A stretch of 64,000 bases of DNA, taken from NCBI RefSeq assembly GCF_030064165.1, contig NZ_CP125947.1:3472001-3536000 (forward strand), in the 5' to 3' direction. The notes under the pieces are model-generated. The model was not told where the DNA came from, did no database searches, and saw only the letters and a list, made by a program, of their open reading frames with translations. The translations under genes and the position numbers were made by a program. Shown one piece after another: positions 8,728 through 17,476 of the stretch (position 1 is the first letter of the stretch; every line of letters begins with the position of its first letter). The DNA is from Comamonas resistens (lineage in GTDB: Bacteria; Pseudomonadota; Gammaproteobacteria; Burkholderiales; Burkholderiaceae_C).

Positions 8728-10335
8728 ATGTTTTCACCCCTCCTCACACCCACGGCCGATCGCCGGCGCTTTCTGATTGCCTCGAGCCTTGCCACGGCCG
8801 TGGGCGCCCTGCCCGCCTGGGCCCGCGCTGGCGAAGCGCTGGCGCATAACCCCTTCACCCTGGGCATTGCCAGCGGCGACCCGCAGCCCGACAACATCCT
8901 GATCTGGACCCGGCTAAGCGCGCCACCAGCCTATCTGGGCAGCGATATAGCGCCAGAGCTTGCACCCCAGACCGTGTACTGGGAAGTGGCCCACGATGAG
9001 CAGTTTCGCCAACCGGTAGCCCAGGGCCAGAGCATGGCCCTGCCGGAGCATGGCCATGCTCTGCACATCCAGGTCAATGGTCTGAGTCCCGATCGCTGGT
9101 ACTTCTACCGCTTTCGCTGTGGCAATGCCTTCAGCACCACAGGCCGCTGCCGCACTTCCCCCGCTGCCGGATCCAGCGCTCAGAAGCTCCGCATGGCCGT
9201 GGCCTCCTGCCAGCGCTGGGAGCATGGCTTCTACACCGCCTGGGCCGATGCGGCGCAGGCGGCACCGGATCTGGTGCTGTTTCTGGGCGACTACATCTAT
9301 GAATATGCCCAGCACGCCAAATCCGAAGGGCTGGCCCGCCCCCAGCCGCTGCGCACCGCCCGGACACTGCAGGACTATCGCGACCGCTACGCTCTGCACA
9401 AAAGCGATGCCCATCTGCAGGCCGCCCACGCGGCTTGCAACTGGTCGGTCATCTGGGATGACCACGAGGTAGAAAATGACTACGCATCCCAATACGGACG
9501 TGGGGAACCCGCTCACTTTTTGGCAAGACGCAACGCCGCCTGGCAGGCTTTCTATGAAAACATGCCGCTGCGGGCCAATGCCCTGCAGCGCGGCTCTCAA
9601 GGCCTGGCCCTCTATCGCAGCCTGCAATGGGGAAATCTGGCCCGACTGCATCTGCTCGATGGCCGCCAATACCGTGATCTGCAAGCCTGCCGCCCCGAAG
9701 GCAAGGCCAGCACCGGTACGGTGGACCCCAAAGAATGCGCAGCGCTGCACGACCCCGGACGCAGCTTTCTGGGCTGGGAACAAGAGCGCTGGCTGGGCCG
9801 GCAATTGCAGGCCGATGCAGGCTCTGCCAGCCATGCCCCGCAATGGAGCACACTGGTGCAGACCACGCTGTTTGCCGCCCGCAAGCACCCCAGCGGCAAG
9901 CAGTCCACCGACAGTTGGGACGGCTACCCTGAAGCCCGCCAGCGCCTGGTACGCCAGATCAGCGAAAGCCGGCCCCGTAACAGCGTGCTGCTGGGTGGCG
10001 ACATCCACCAGAACTATGTCTGCAACATTCCCGCCCTGAGCGATGAGGCCCCCGGGCAGCGCAACCCCGTGGTTGCCAGCGAGTTCTGCGGCACATCCAT
10101 CAGCTCGCACAGTGGCACGAGCCAGACCAAGGTGGACGCCATTGTGCAAAACAGCCCGCAAGTCACTTATGCACGCTGTGATGAGCGTGGTTACAGCCTG
10201 GTGGAAATCACGCCCCGCCAGATGATGACCGAGCTGCGCGCCGTCACCGATCCGCTCAAGGCCGACAGCAGCGTCTATACCCTGGCACGCTTTGCAGTGG
10301 AGGACCGCAAGCCGGGCCCCATCCGCATCGGTTGA
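8728..10335 (+). CDS. phoD: PhoD-type alkaline phosphatase, Tat-exported
   Basis: 535 residues from the ATG at 8728. This start places a twin-arginine signal (DRRRFLIASSLATAVGALPA) near the N terminus; a GTG at 8656 would add 24 unlikely residues. An N-terminal PhoD Ig-like domain precedes the metallophosphatase domain. Its motifs are ASCQRWEHGFY, LFLGDYIYEYA, SVIWDDHEVENDY and LLGGDIHQNYVCN, which carry the metal-binding Asp, Asn and His residues. PhoD enzymes hydrolyse phosphomonoesters and diesters outside the cytoplasm and depend on calcium and iron. No Pho-box-like sequence was evident by eye. The phospholipase-D gene that follows, 44 bases on, may be cotranscribed. Confidence 0.88.
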   Translation: MFSPLLTPTADRRRFLIASSLATAVGALPAWARAGEALAHNPFTLGIASGDPQPDNILIWTRLSAPPAYLGSDIAPELAPQTVYWEVAHDEQFRQPVAQGQSMALPEHGHALHIQVNGLSPDRWYFYRFRCGNAFSTTGRCRTSPAAGSSAQKLRMAVASCQRWEHGFYTAWADAAQAAPDLVLFLGDYIYEYAQHAKSEGLARPQPLRTARTLQDYRDRYALHKSDAHLQAAHAACNWSVIWDDHEVENDYASQYGRGEPAHFLARRNAAWQAFYENMPLRANALQRGSQGLALYRSLQWGNLARLHLLDGRQYRDLQACRPEGKASTGTVDPKECAALHDPGRSFLGWEQERWLGRQLQADAGSASHAPQWSTLVQTTLFAARKHPSGKQSTDSWDGYPEARQRLVRQISESRPRNSVLLGGDIHQNYVCNIPALSDEAPGQRNPVVASEFCGTSISSHSGTSQTKVDAIVQNSPQVTYARCDERGYSLVEITPRQMMTELRAVTDPLKADSSVYTLARFAVEDRKPGPIRIG

Positions 10336-10379
10336 TGTTTCCGCCCTGGCGCACCGGACGGCTGCGGCATACTTGACGC

Positions 10380-12032
10380 ATGCCATATACAAGTGCTGCA
10401 GCCCCTGCGTTTCCATTCTGGCGGTCTGCCGCCACCGGCCTGCTTCTGGCCGGTCTGCTCACCGGCTGCGGGCTCCCGCCCATGCCCCAGCGCACGGAAA
10501 CCCATGCCATCAGCGCCGAGGAGTCCCGGCAGACCTTGCTGGGTCAGGGGCTGGCGCCGCTGGAGCAGATCCATCCCGGTAAAAGCGGCATTCACTTCCT
10601 GCCCGACGCCTATGACGCGTTTGCGGCTCGCGCCCTGCTGGCCCGGGCGGCACAGCGCACGCTTGACGTGCAGTACTACATCTGGCGCAACGACACCACA
10701 GGCCACCTGCTGCTGGACGAATTGCTGCTGGCCGCAGATCGTGGCGTGCGTGTGCGCCTGCTGCTCGATGATGGCGGCACGGGGGGCCTCGATGCCACCC
10801 TTTCCGCGCTCGACCAGCACCCCAATATCGAAATACGCCTGTTCAACCCCTTTGCGCTGCGCACGCCCAAGGCCCTGGGCTACCTGACCGAGTTCTCGCG
10901 CACCCAGCGGCGCATGCACAACAAGAGCTACACGGCGGACTCTGCGGCTTCCATCGTCGGTGGGCGCAATATCGGCGATGAGTACTTTGCCGCGACAGAC
11001 GGAGTGCTGTTCGCCGACCTGGATGTGGTGACCACCGGATCCGTGGTCCAAGAGATTTCACGCGAATTTGACCGTTACTGGAACAGCCCGTCGGCCTACC
11101 CCGCCACCAGCATCCTGCCCCCCATGCCCGAGCGTGCGGTCGAGCGCGTCTATGAAGGCCTGCACGCCGATGTGAACCGACCCGAGTCCAGAGCCTATGT
11201 CGAAGCCGTGCGCCAAAGCCGCTTCAGCCAGGAACTGCTGGCCGGCACCTTGCCGCTGCAATGGGCGCCCACCACGCTGGTCAGCGATGACCCCGCCAAG
11301 GTTCTCAGCGAAGCGGCCAAGGAAGACCTGATGCTGTCGCAGCTGGCACCCATCATCGGCAAGCCCGAGCATTTTCTGGAACTGGTCTCACCCTATTTTG
11401 TGCCCACCAAGGCCGGTGTCGAGGCCTTTGCCCGCCTGCGCGATCAAGGTGTGCGCGTGCGCATCCTGACCAACAGCCTGGAAGCGACCGACGTTGCCAT
11501 GGTCCATGCCGGCTACGAGAAATACCGCAAGCCGCTGCTGGAGAAAGGCGTGGAGCTGTACGAAATGCGGCGCGAAGTCGATCTGCAGCCCCAGTCCACC
11601 ACCGCCAGGGTCGCCAGCCAAGTACGCGCCGAGGAAAAGCGCGAGCCGCCCTCACCCGCGACACTCAGCGGCAGCTCGGCCACCGGCAGCTCCGGCGCCA
11701 GCCTTCATGCCAAGACCTTTGCCGTCGATGGTCAGCATCTGTTCGTGGGCTCGTTCAACTTCGACCCACGCTCGGCCATGCTCAATACCGAGCTGGGCGT
11801 GGTGATCCAGCACCCCGAGATGGCCCGGCAGATCACCACTGCGCTGGACCAGCACCTGCCGCGCATGGCGTACAAGGTGGAACTGGATCAGAAGCAGAAA
11901 CTGCACTGGAGCGGACTGAACCCGCGGCCACCGCACGAGCCGCAGTCCTTCGGTACGGACCCCGGTACCAGCTGGTTCAAGCAGCTGCTGGTGCGGGTGA
12001 TGAGCTGGCTGCCGATCGAGGGCCTGCTGTAG
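10380..12032 (+). CDS. Phospholipase D family lipoprotein, cardiolipin synthase C (YmdC)-like
   Basis: 550 residues. The signal peptide ends in the lipobox LTGC near residue 30, so the protein is probably lipid-anchored. Two HKD motifs are intact: HNKSYTAD with GGRN, and HAKTFAVD with GSFN. They form the paired active site of the PLD superfamily. YmdC/ClsC-type proteins use phosphatidylethanolamine and phosphatidylglycerol to make cardiolipin. The partner YmdB is absent here. A Ser/Gly/Thr-rich insertion of about 35 residues lies just before the second HKD motif. The gene ends 27 bases from the convergent NADH dehydrogenase gene without a clear terminator. Confidence 0.82.
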   Translation: MPYTSAAAPAFPFWRSAATGLLLAGLLTGCGLPPMPQRTETHAISAEESRQTLLGQGLAPLEQIHPGKSGIHFLPDAYDAFAARALLARAAQRTLDVQYYIWRNDTTGHLLLDELLLAADRGVRVRLLLDDGGTGGLDATLSALDQHPNIEIRLFNPFALRTPKALGYLTEFSRTQRRMHNKSYTADSAASIVGGRNIGDEYFAATDGVLFADLDVVTTGSVVQEISREFDRYWNSPSAYPATSILPPMPERAVERVYEGLHADVNRPESRAYVEAVRQSRFSQELLAGTLPLQWAPTTLVSDDPAKVLSEAAKEDLMLSQLAPIIGKPEHFLELVSPYFVPTKAGVEAFARLRDQGVRVRILTNSLEATDVAMVHAGYEKYRKPLLEKGVELYEMRREVDLQPQSTTARVASQVRAEEKREPPSPATLSGSSATGSSGASLHAKTFAVDGQHLFVGSFNFDPRSAMLNTELGVVIQHPEMARQITTALDQHLPRMAYKVELDQKQKLHWSGLNPRPPHEPQSFGTDPGTSWFKQLLVRVMSWLPIEGLL

Positions 12033-12059
12033 ACCCCCTCAAGCCGCCATCGGGCCTGC

Positions 12060-13418
12060 TCAGTCGAGACGGATCGAAGGCCGCAGCCGCGAATTCATCA
12101 GATCGATCAGCCACAACAGACCGCCGCGCCAGAAGCCATAGAGCCGGGCCTGGTGCGAGCGGTACAGCATGATGTGGCTGAGCATGGCCAGGCGGCCACG
12201 AATCACACCGCCGTTGAACAGGCCGAACTTGCCCAGCGACCCATAGGCGTCGTAATGCGCGAGTGAGACCAGAGCGCCAAAGTCGCGATAGGCAAAGCCC
12301 ACGGTTTGGGCGCCAGGCCTCTCCAGCACATGCGGCAGCGTCTCGATCAGATAGCGTGCCTGTTGATGCGCCACCTGCGCCGTGGGCGGCAGAGGGGCTT
12401 CCTGGCCGGGCAGCGTGTAGCTGGCGCAGTCGCCCAGCGCATAGATATCGGGGTCGCTGGTCTGCATCGCATCGTTGACCAGCAACTGGTTGCTGCGCGT
12501 GGTCTGCAGGCCCAGGCGGGTCAGAAATTCCGGCGCCTTCACCCCGGCCGCCCAGACACGCAGGCTGGCAGGAACCAGCTCGCCATTGGCCAACTCGAAG
12601 CCCTGCTCGGTCGCGCAGCTCACGCGGCCGCTCACAATGACCGAGACACCCAACGCCTGCAGGCGCACCCTTGTCGCCTCGGAGATCTCCTCGGGAAAAC
12701 TGGGCAGCAGCCTGGGGCCGGCCTCGATCAGCACGATACGGAACTTGGCGGCTTCGCCCAACGCTCCGTAAGCAGTAGCACTCTCCGCAAGCTGGACAAG
12801 CTCTGCAGCCAATTCAACGCCTGTGGCACCACCGCCCACAATGGCGACCTGCAACGGCTCGCCACTGGCCATGCAGCGCACCATGCGCAAGCGGATTTCC
12901 TGGTTGAAGGCATCGGCCTTGCGGCGCGAGTCGATCATGAAGCAGTGCTCGTTGACGCCCGACGTGCCGAAGTCATTGGCACCGCTGCCCACGGCGATGA
13001 CCAGCTTGTCATAAGGCAGGCGCCGGCCTGCCACCAGCTCACGGCCATCGGGGGCATAGATGGGGGCCAGCAAGATTTCACCTGCCTCGCGGTCCAGACC
13101 GCACATCTCGCCAGGCTGGTAGGCGAAGTGAGCATCGCTGGCCTGGGCCAGATAGGTGGTCTGCTGCTGGGCCAGATCCCGCGTTCCCGCCGCAATGGTG
13201 TGCAACATGGGCTTCCAGACATGGGCCGAATCGCTGTCCACCAGCGTCACGCTGTCTATGCTGTCGCTGCCCAGCTTGCCCAGCGCCGTGGCCACCTCCA
13301 GCCCGGCCACTCCTCCACCCACCACCACAATGCGCGCCGCATGGGAGTCGCGATTCCTGCGCGCTCTGCGGGTCTGTTGAACATCGGTGTGCTCGGAGGG
13401 ATCGACGGTGTGTTCCAT
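12060..13418 (-). CDS. ndh: Type II NADH dehydrogenase (NDH-2)
   Basis: 452 residues. The FAD dinucleotide fold is IVVVGGGVAGLEVATALGKL (about residue 30) and the NADH-binding fold is VAIVGGGATGVELAAELVQL (about 190). DPDIYALGDCASYTLPGQE is the second FAD-contact motif. NDH-2 oxidises NADH and reduces quinone at the inner membrane face without pumping protons. The C terminus is hydrophobic and basic (LYGFWRGGLLWLIDLMNSRL), suited to membrane attachment. The first 25 residues are a hydrophilic extension. It is monocistronic, convergent with the phospholipase-D gene. Confidence 0.9.
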   Translation of the reverse strand: MEHTVDPSEHTDVQQTRRARRNRDSHAARIVVVGGGVAGLEVATALGKLGSDSIDSVTLVDSDSAHVWKPMLHTIAAGTRDLAQQQTTYLAQASDAHFAYQPGEMCGLDREAGEILLAPIYAPDGRELVAGRRLPYDKLVIAVGSGANDFGTSGVNEHCFMIDSRRKADAFNQEIRLRMVRCMASGEPLQVAIVGGGATGVELAAELVQLAESATAYGALGEAAKFRIVLIEAGPRLLPSFPEEISEATRVRLQALGVSVIVSGRVSCATEQGFELANGELVPASLRVWAAGVKAPEFLTRLGLQTTRSNQLLVNDAMQTSDPDIYALGDCASYTLPGQEAPLPPTAQVAHQQARYLIETLPHVLERPGAQTVGFAYRDFGALVSLAHYDAYGSLGKFGLFNGGVIRGRLAMLSHIMLYRSHQARLYGFWRGGLLWLIDLMNSRLRPSIRLD

Positions 13419-13805
13419 GAATTTCTGTCTGGTTGCAGGGTCTGGACGTTTGCCAGTTCAACCCTGTGCCGCAAGGCATCCATAGATTTTTCTTGCATTT
13501 CGATAGCAGGAAATACAGAAGGGACATAGGGAAAACAGATGAAATATATCTTTTACAAGAGTGCCGGGGCCAGACTCCTCACACCCGGCCTCAAGTCTTG
13601 CAACATTCATTCTCGAAAATGCCTGTATCCCTTTTCAGACAAGCGCAAGCAGCTATCAAAATTTTCAATGCCCAGTCAAATTTCCCGCATGCTCTGAGCG
13701 CTCCGGCGTGCAGGATCTGTCAGTGATTTCAAAATCCGCACGTTCTTCCATGCAATTGCCGCTTGTCAATATACGAAACGTATACAGCCGCTATGATCGC
13801 CGGCC
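13419..13805. other. Divergent intergenic region between ndh and the ParD-like gene
   Basis: These 387 bases are less GC-rich than the flanking genes. They contain one copy of the CAGCTATCAAA repeat (13641-13666) and, at the right edge, a palindrome and a TATGAT element before the ParD-like gene. The left part presumably holds the ndh promoter. I see no reading frame with coding character. Confidence 0.6.
13770..13784 (+). promoter_or_regulatory. Candidate autoregulatory operator of the ParD-like/map operon
   Basis: TATACG (13770-13775), AAA, CGTATA (13779-13784) is a perfect inverted repeat 21 bases before the ATG. A possible -10 (TATGAT, 13792-13797) lies just downstream. No Shine-Dalgarno sequence separates it from the ATG at 13806, so the message may have a very short leader or none. 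Ribbon-helix-helix antitoxin-like proteins usually repress through palindromes overlapping their own promoter, which this arrangement fits. Confidence 0.5.
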
Positions 13806-14069
13806 ATGGGAATCGTCAAAATTTCAGATCAGCTGCACGATCAAGTGCGCCTGTCCAGCGCGGCTCTTGGCCGCTCCATCAACGCTCAGGCCGAGCACTG
13901 GCTGCGGGTCGGCCAGATGGCCGAACACCACCCTCAGCTCAATTACGAAGGCATCTGCGCCCTGCTGCTGCAGCAGGCCGAACGTGATCTGCAGCTGAGC
14001 GAGCCCGCTCCTGCCCCGACCGCCCTGCGCCGCCCACGCCCAGTGCGTCTTGTCGGAGGTCTGCAATGA
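13806..14069 (+). CDS. ParD-like antitoxin-family protein
   Basis: 87 residues. The opening GIVKISDQLHDQVRLSSAAL followed by RSINAQAEHWLRVG has the form of a ribbon-helix-helix strand plus two helices, as in the ParD-like family (formerly DUF3423). The last 25 residues are Pro/Arg-rich. No ParE toxin lies next to it. Instead its stop overlaps the ATG of a methionine aminopeptidase (ATGA, 14066-14069), so both are made from one coupled message. It may repress its own operon through the palindrome at 13770-13784. The family assignment is from memory of the motif and was not searched. Confidence 0.7.
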   Translation: MGIVKISDQLHDQVRLSSAALGRSINAQAEHWLRVGQMAEHHPQLNYEGICALLLQQAERDLQLSEPAPAPTALRRPRPVRLVGGLQ

Positions 14070-14872
14070 AGCGCGGCAAGCAAAAAACGGTGCCTATTCA
14101 TGATGCATCGGATATCTACCTGTCCCGCAAGGCAGGCGGTCTGGCTGCCAAGGTACTGGCCATGCTCACGCCCCATGTCCAACCCGGCATCAGCACGGGC
14201 GAGCTGGACAAGCTGTGCCATGACTACATCGTCAACGAACTCCGGTGCGTGCCGACCAATGTGGGCTACTACGGCTTTCCCAAGACCGTATGCACCTCGG
14301 TCAACCATGTGATCTGCCACGGCATCCCGGATGACAAGCAAATCCTCAAGGATGGCGACATCATCAACGTGGACGTCGCCGTGACCACGCCCGAAGGCTG
14401 GATAGGCGATACCAGCCGCATGTACCACGTGGGCCAGCCCAGCAATCTGGCCAAGCGCCTGGTCAACACCACGTACGAAGCCTTGGTGGCCGGCATCCAT
14501 GCCGTCAAGCCCGGCGCGACATTGGGCGATGTGGGCCATGCGATTCAGACCGTGGCCCAGCGCGAGCGCTTTTCCATCGTGCGCGAATACTGCGGTCACG
14601 GCATCGGCAAGGTCTATCACGACGAGCCCCAAGTGCTGCACTACGGTACACCGGGTCAGGGCCTGGTGCTGCAGCCCGGCATGATCTTCACGATCGAGCC
14701 CATGCTCAACGCCGGCAAGGCGGCGACACGCGAGCTGGCAGACGGCTGGACGGTGATCACCAACGACAAATCGCTGTCCGCCCAATGGGAACATATGGTG
14801 GTGGTGACCGAAACCGGCTTCGAGGTGCTCACCCCCTGGCCCGAAGGCACGGGCGAATACCCCGCCATCTAA
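14066..14872 (+). CDS. map: Methionine aminopeptidase, type I
   Basis: 268 residues, usual length. The metal ligands of the pita-bread fold are visible: Asp in DGDIINVDVAV, Asp in GWIGDTSRMYHVG, His in YCGHGIGKVYHDEP, Glu in MIFTIEPMLNAG and Glu in WEHMVVVTE. The enzyme removes the initiator Met from nascent proteins. The housekeeping map of Betaproteobacteria normally sits near rpsB-tsf or glnD. This copy follows a ParD-like gene instead, so it is probably a second, differently regulated copy. That inference needs the rest of the genome. Confidence 0.92.
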   Translation: MKRGKQKTVPIHDASDIYLSRKAGGLAAKVLAMLTPHVQPGISTGELDKLCHDYIVNELRCVPTNVGYYGFPKTVCTSVNHVICHGIPDDKQILKDGDIINVDVAVTTPEGWIGDTSRMYHVGQPSNLAKRLVNTTYEALVAGIHAVKPGATLGDVGHAIQTVAQRERFSIVREYCGHGIGKVYHDEPQVLHYGTPGQGLVLQPGMIFTIEPMLNAGKAATRELADGWTVITNDKSLSAQWEHMVVVTETGFEVLTPWPEGTGEYPAI

Positions 14873-14963
14873 GCAGCCGCCCAAGGCCTGTTGCCTTGCG
14901 GCCCCCTGCTGGCAACCCAGCTTTTAAACAAGGCCGGGTTGCCGGAGCTCCACATTCGCCACC

Positions 14964-15296
14964 ATGAACAACTATCTGTACCTGGGCCTGGCCATCCTCA
15001 GCGAGGTGATCGCCACCTCGTTTCTGGCCAAGTCCAACGGCTTCACCAATCTGGCGCCCACCGCCACTGCCCTGGTGGGCTATACCATCTCTTTTTTCCT
15101 GCTCTCCCTGACCTTGCGCACCGTGCCAACGGGCGTGGCCTATGCCATCTGGTCGGGCGTGGGCATCGTGCTGGTGTCTGCCGTGGCCTATTTCTGGCAG
15201 GGCCAGAAGCTGGATGCACCGGCCCTGATCGGCATGGCCATGATCGTGGGTGGCGTGCTGGTCATCAATCTGTTTTCCAAGACCGCCGGTCACTGA
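14964..15296 (+). CDS. emrE: EmrE/QacE-type small multidrug resistance transporter
   Basis: 110 residues with four membrane helices. Glu14, the proton/drug-coupling residue, and Tyr60 and Trp63 of the binding site are all in place (YAIWSGVGIVLVSAVAYF). The overall sequence is close to E. coli EmrE, including the C-terminal GVLVINLFSK. Such proteins work as antiparallel dimers that exchange protons for quaternary cations and dyes, or for polyamine-like metabolites. The subtype (EmrE versus Gdx/SugE guanidinium exporter) follows the EmrE pattern. Its end overlaps the convergent esterase gene by 7 bases. Confidence 0.88.
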   Translation: MNNYLYLGLAILSEVIATSFLAKSNGFTNLAPTATALVGYTISFFLLSLTLRTVPTGVAYAIWSGVGIVLVSAVAYFWQGQKLDAPALIGMAMIVGGVLVINLFSKTAGH

Positions 15297-15970
15297 TCGT
15301 CATCGGCTGCGGGCTCCGTCAGATCCTGCAGCCATTGCATGCTGGCGCCAAGCTCCTCCGGGCGTATCTCATGCGCTCCCGGATACTCCTGATAGCTGAG
15401 CTGCAGCGGCAGCTGCGCCAGCCGGTCGCGTATGGCATGTGCACTGGTCAGCGGAATCACATTGTCATAAGTGCCGTGGCTGACCCACGCGCTTTTCCCG
15501 TCGAACGCCTGAACAGGCGCATGCAGCGATGCGATCTCGGGCAGCAGGCGGCTATGCCAGATCAGCACGCCGCGCAAGGTCTGGGGCTGAGTCAGCAACT
15601 GGCTCAGCGCCATGATGCCGCCCTGGCTGAAGCCGCCCAGCACAATGCGCTGCGCAGGAATGCCAAGCTGCTCCGCACAGGCCTGCACGGTCTGCTGCAC
15701 CAGGGCCCGGGCCTGCTGCTCCTGCGGTACATGGATATGGCGGGTGCCATCGGCATCCACGGTGAACTGGAACCAGGCATAGGCCCCCTGCCCCATGGCA
15801 AACGGCGCACGCAGGCTGATGACATGAAACTGCGGCGGCACATAGGGTGCCAGTCCGAACAAGTCCCGCTCGTTGCTGCCCACGCCGTGCATGAGTACCA
15901 GCAGCCAGGGCTGCTGCCCGGGTCCAGGCCGGGCAGGCCGCTCCAGAAAGCTCAAAGACGATGAATTCAT
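15290..15970 (-). CDS. Alpha/beta hydrolase, carboxylesterase/phospholipase (YpfH-like)
   Basis: 226 residues. The motif HGVGSNERDLFGLAPYVPP marks the oxyanion region. GGFSQGGIMALSQ holds the nucleophile Ser, SHGTYDNVIPL the Asp and YPGAHEIRP the His of the triad. It matches small cytoplasmic carboxylesterases with broad specificity for short acyl esters (YpfH and carboxylesterase II type). The substrate is not predictable. The gene is separated from arfB upstream by a repeat-bearing gap. Confidence 0.82.
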   Translation of the reverse strand: MNSSSLSFLERPARPGPGQQPWLLVLMHGVGSNERDLFGLAPYVPPQFHVISLRAPFAMGQGAYAWFQFTVDADGTRHIHVPQEQQARALVQQTVQACAEQLGIPAQRIVLGGFSQGGIMALSQLLTQPQTLRGVLIWHSRLLPEIASLHAPVQAFDGKSAWVSHGTYDNVIPLTSAHAIRDRLAQLPLQLSYQEYPGAHEIRPEELGASMQWLQDLTEPAADDDQ

Positions 15971-16001
15971 GGCAAAAACCCCATAAAAGCCATATCTGGC
16001 A

Positions 16002-16018
16002 AGCGCTATCAGCTATCT
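16002..16018 (-). repeat. AGCGCT/AGCTATC repeat, fragment
   Basis: AGCGCTATCAGCTATC followed by a T run lies between arfB and the esterase gene. It belongs to the interspersed AGCGCTT...AGCTATC family seen also at 13641, 25357, 35166, 38316 and 46747. A further fragment (TTTTGATAGCAG) is at 16084-16095. Confidence 0.5.
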
Positions 16019-16134
16019 TTTTCGGTACAACAACACAGCCCGCCGCCAAGGACAGGGCCACGCACCATTGTCGATCAATATTATTTTGATAGCAGTCGGC
16101 GCCTGCTGCCGTGAGTTTGGCACCACAAAGGCCG

Positions 16135-16551
16135 CTAATCCCTATCGACAGGGCGGCTGCGCAGCTGCTTGACTCCGCTGCGCAGGCTCTTTCCCTGCAG
16201 GCGCCGCTGCTGTGAAGACCAGGTCGGCTTGGTCGGCTTGCGCACCCGGGGAGGCCTTGCCACGCTGGCTACCAGCGCGTTGAGGCGCTGCAGCCCATCC
16301 CAGAGATTGTGTTCCTGCGTGCGGTACTTCTGCGCCTTGATGACCACCACGCCCTCGCTGGTGATGCGCGAATCGCCCAGCGCCAGCAGCCGCTGCTGCA
16401 CATCAGGCGGCAGGCGCGAGCTGCGCACGTCAAAGCGCAGATGCACGGCACTGGCCACCTTGTTGACGTTCTGGCCGCCAGGGCCTTGCGAGCGCACGGC
16501 CGTCCACTCGACGTCGGACTCCTGCAGTTCCCAAAGCAACGGCTGTGTCAT
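16135..16551 (-). CDS. arfB: Alternative ribosome-rescue factor ArfB (YaeJ)
   Basis: 138 residues. The peptidyl-tRNA hydrolysis motif GGQ lies in RSQGPGGQNVNKVASAVHLR near residue 25. The C-terminal third is Arg/Lys-rich (KPTKPTWSSQQRRLQGKSLR), the tail that enters the empty mRNA channel of stalled ribosomes. Together these separate ArfB from the longer release factors RF1 and RF2. The ATG overlaps the stop of the upstream hydrolase gene as ATGA (16548-16551), indicating coupling with aroQ and the hydrolase. Confidence 0.92.
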   Translation of the reverse strand: MTQPLLWELQESDVEWTAVRSQGPGGQNVNKVASAVHLRFDVRSSRLPPDVQQRLLALGDSRITSEGVVVIKAQKYRTQEHNLWDGLQRLNALVASVARPPRVRKPTKPTWSSQQRRLQGKSLRSGVKQLRSRPVDRD

Positions 16552-17474
16552 GCCAGCACCTTGAGCAGCGCTGCCGTGGTGGCTGCCGGGTCTTCATGCT
16601 GCACCCAGTGACCCAGGCCGTGCAACATCTGCCAGTTCACGCCCGCCGCATGACTGCGCTGCAAAGCCGCCCGAAGCTCATCCATGCGACCGATATACAG
16701 TGGGTCAAACTCTCCATAGATGGCAGCCACGCGGGCCTTCACCCGCGGCAATGCCTGGGCCAGGATGTCGGTTCGCGACAGGCGTCGGCGCGGCAGCCGG
16801 TCACGTGCCACGTTCAGCGCATGCAGGGCCAGAGTTTCTTCATCAATGCGGCTGGCATCATGCAGCATCAGCTCGGCCAGATTGTGATGATGTGCCTGCA
16901 TCTGTGCCTGCAGGTCCTGCAGATGACGCCAGCCCTTGAGCCTGACCACCCGCCCCTCGGTAACTCCCATGGCCGGAGCACCAACCAGCACGAGCTGGCG
17001 AATATGCTCGGGGTGCTGCGCAGCCAGCAAACCTGCAGCCATGCCGCCAAAGGAAAACCCGATCAGATCGCAGACGGGCGAGCTGCCATGCTGCGCCAGC
17101 AGCTGTTCCAGGCCATGGGCCAGTGGCGCAATCATGGTATCCACATCCGTGCCACCGGGCACGCCATCAGACTCGCCAAAGCCGGGCAGATCCGCAAGCC
17201 ACAGGCTATAGCCCGCCTGGGTCAGGGGCTCGATCACGCGCAGCCAGTGCGTCCAGCTGCCGCTGCCGCCATGCAGCAGCACCAGAGGCACGGCGTGGCG
17301 GGCCACACCAGCTGGGGGCTCCCAACCATGCCACACCATGCGTCCAGCATCTGCCTGCTCGCCAAGTGGTGTAGTGACCCGCCGGCTGCGCACCAGCAGG
17401 CTCTGAATGCTTGCAGGCACCTCCAGCCCCAGCGCGTCGGCCACGGCTTGCAGCGTCTGCGGCGACTCGGCCAT
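16548..17474 (-). CDS. Alpha/beta hydrolase
   Basis: 308 residues from the ATG at 17474, two bases after the aroQ stop; an upstream start would run into aroQ. The fold is clear: LVLLHGGSGSWTHWLRVIEP (oxyanion loop), LADLPGFGESDG, LIGFSFGGMAAGLLAAQ (nucleophile Ser), YGEFDPLYIGR (Asp) and LHGLGHWVQHE (His). It resembles C-C bond hydrolases and haloperoxidase-like esterases, but the substrate is unknown. The tight packing aroQ-hydrolase-arfB suggests a shared transcript, not a shared pathway. Confidence 0.82.
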   Translation of the reverse strand: MAESPQTLQAVADALGLEVPASIQSLLVRSRRVTTPLGEQADAGRMVWHGWEPPAGVARHAVPLVLLHGGSGSWTHWLRVIEPLTQAGYSLWLADLPGFGESDGVPGGTDVDTMIAPLAHGLEQLLAQHGSSPVCDLIGFSFGGMAAGLLAAQHPEHIRQLVLVGAPAMGVTEGRVVRLKGWRHLQDLQAQMQAHHHNLAELMLHDASRIDEETLALHALNVARDRLPRRRLSRTDILAQALPRVKARVAAIYGEFDPLYIGRMDELRAALQRSHAAGVNWQMLHGLGHWVQHEDPAATTAALLKVLA

Positions 17475-17476
17475 GG

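Noticed and set aside
13806..14872. A standard ParDE toxin-antitoxin module.
   Set aside because: No ParE-like protein is encoded. The coupled gene is a methionine aminopeptidase with all ligands.
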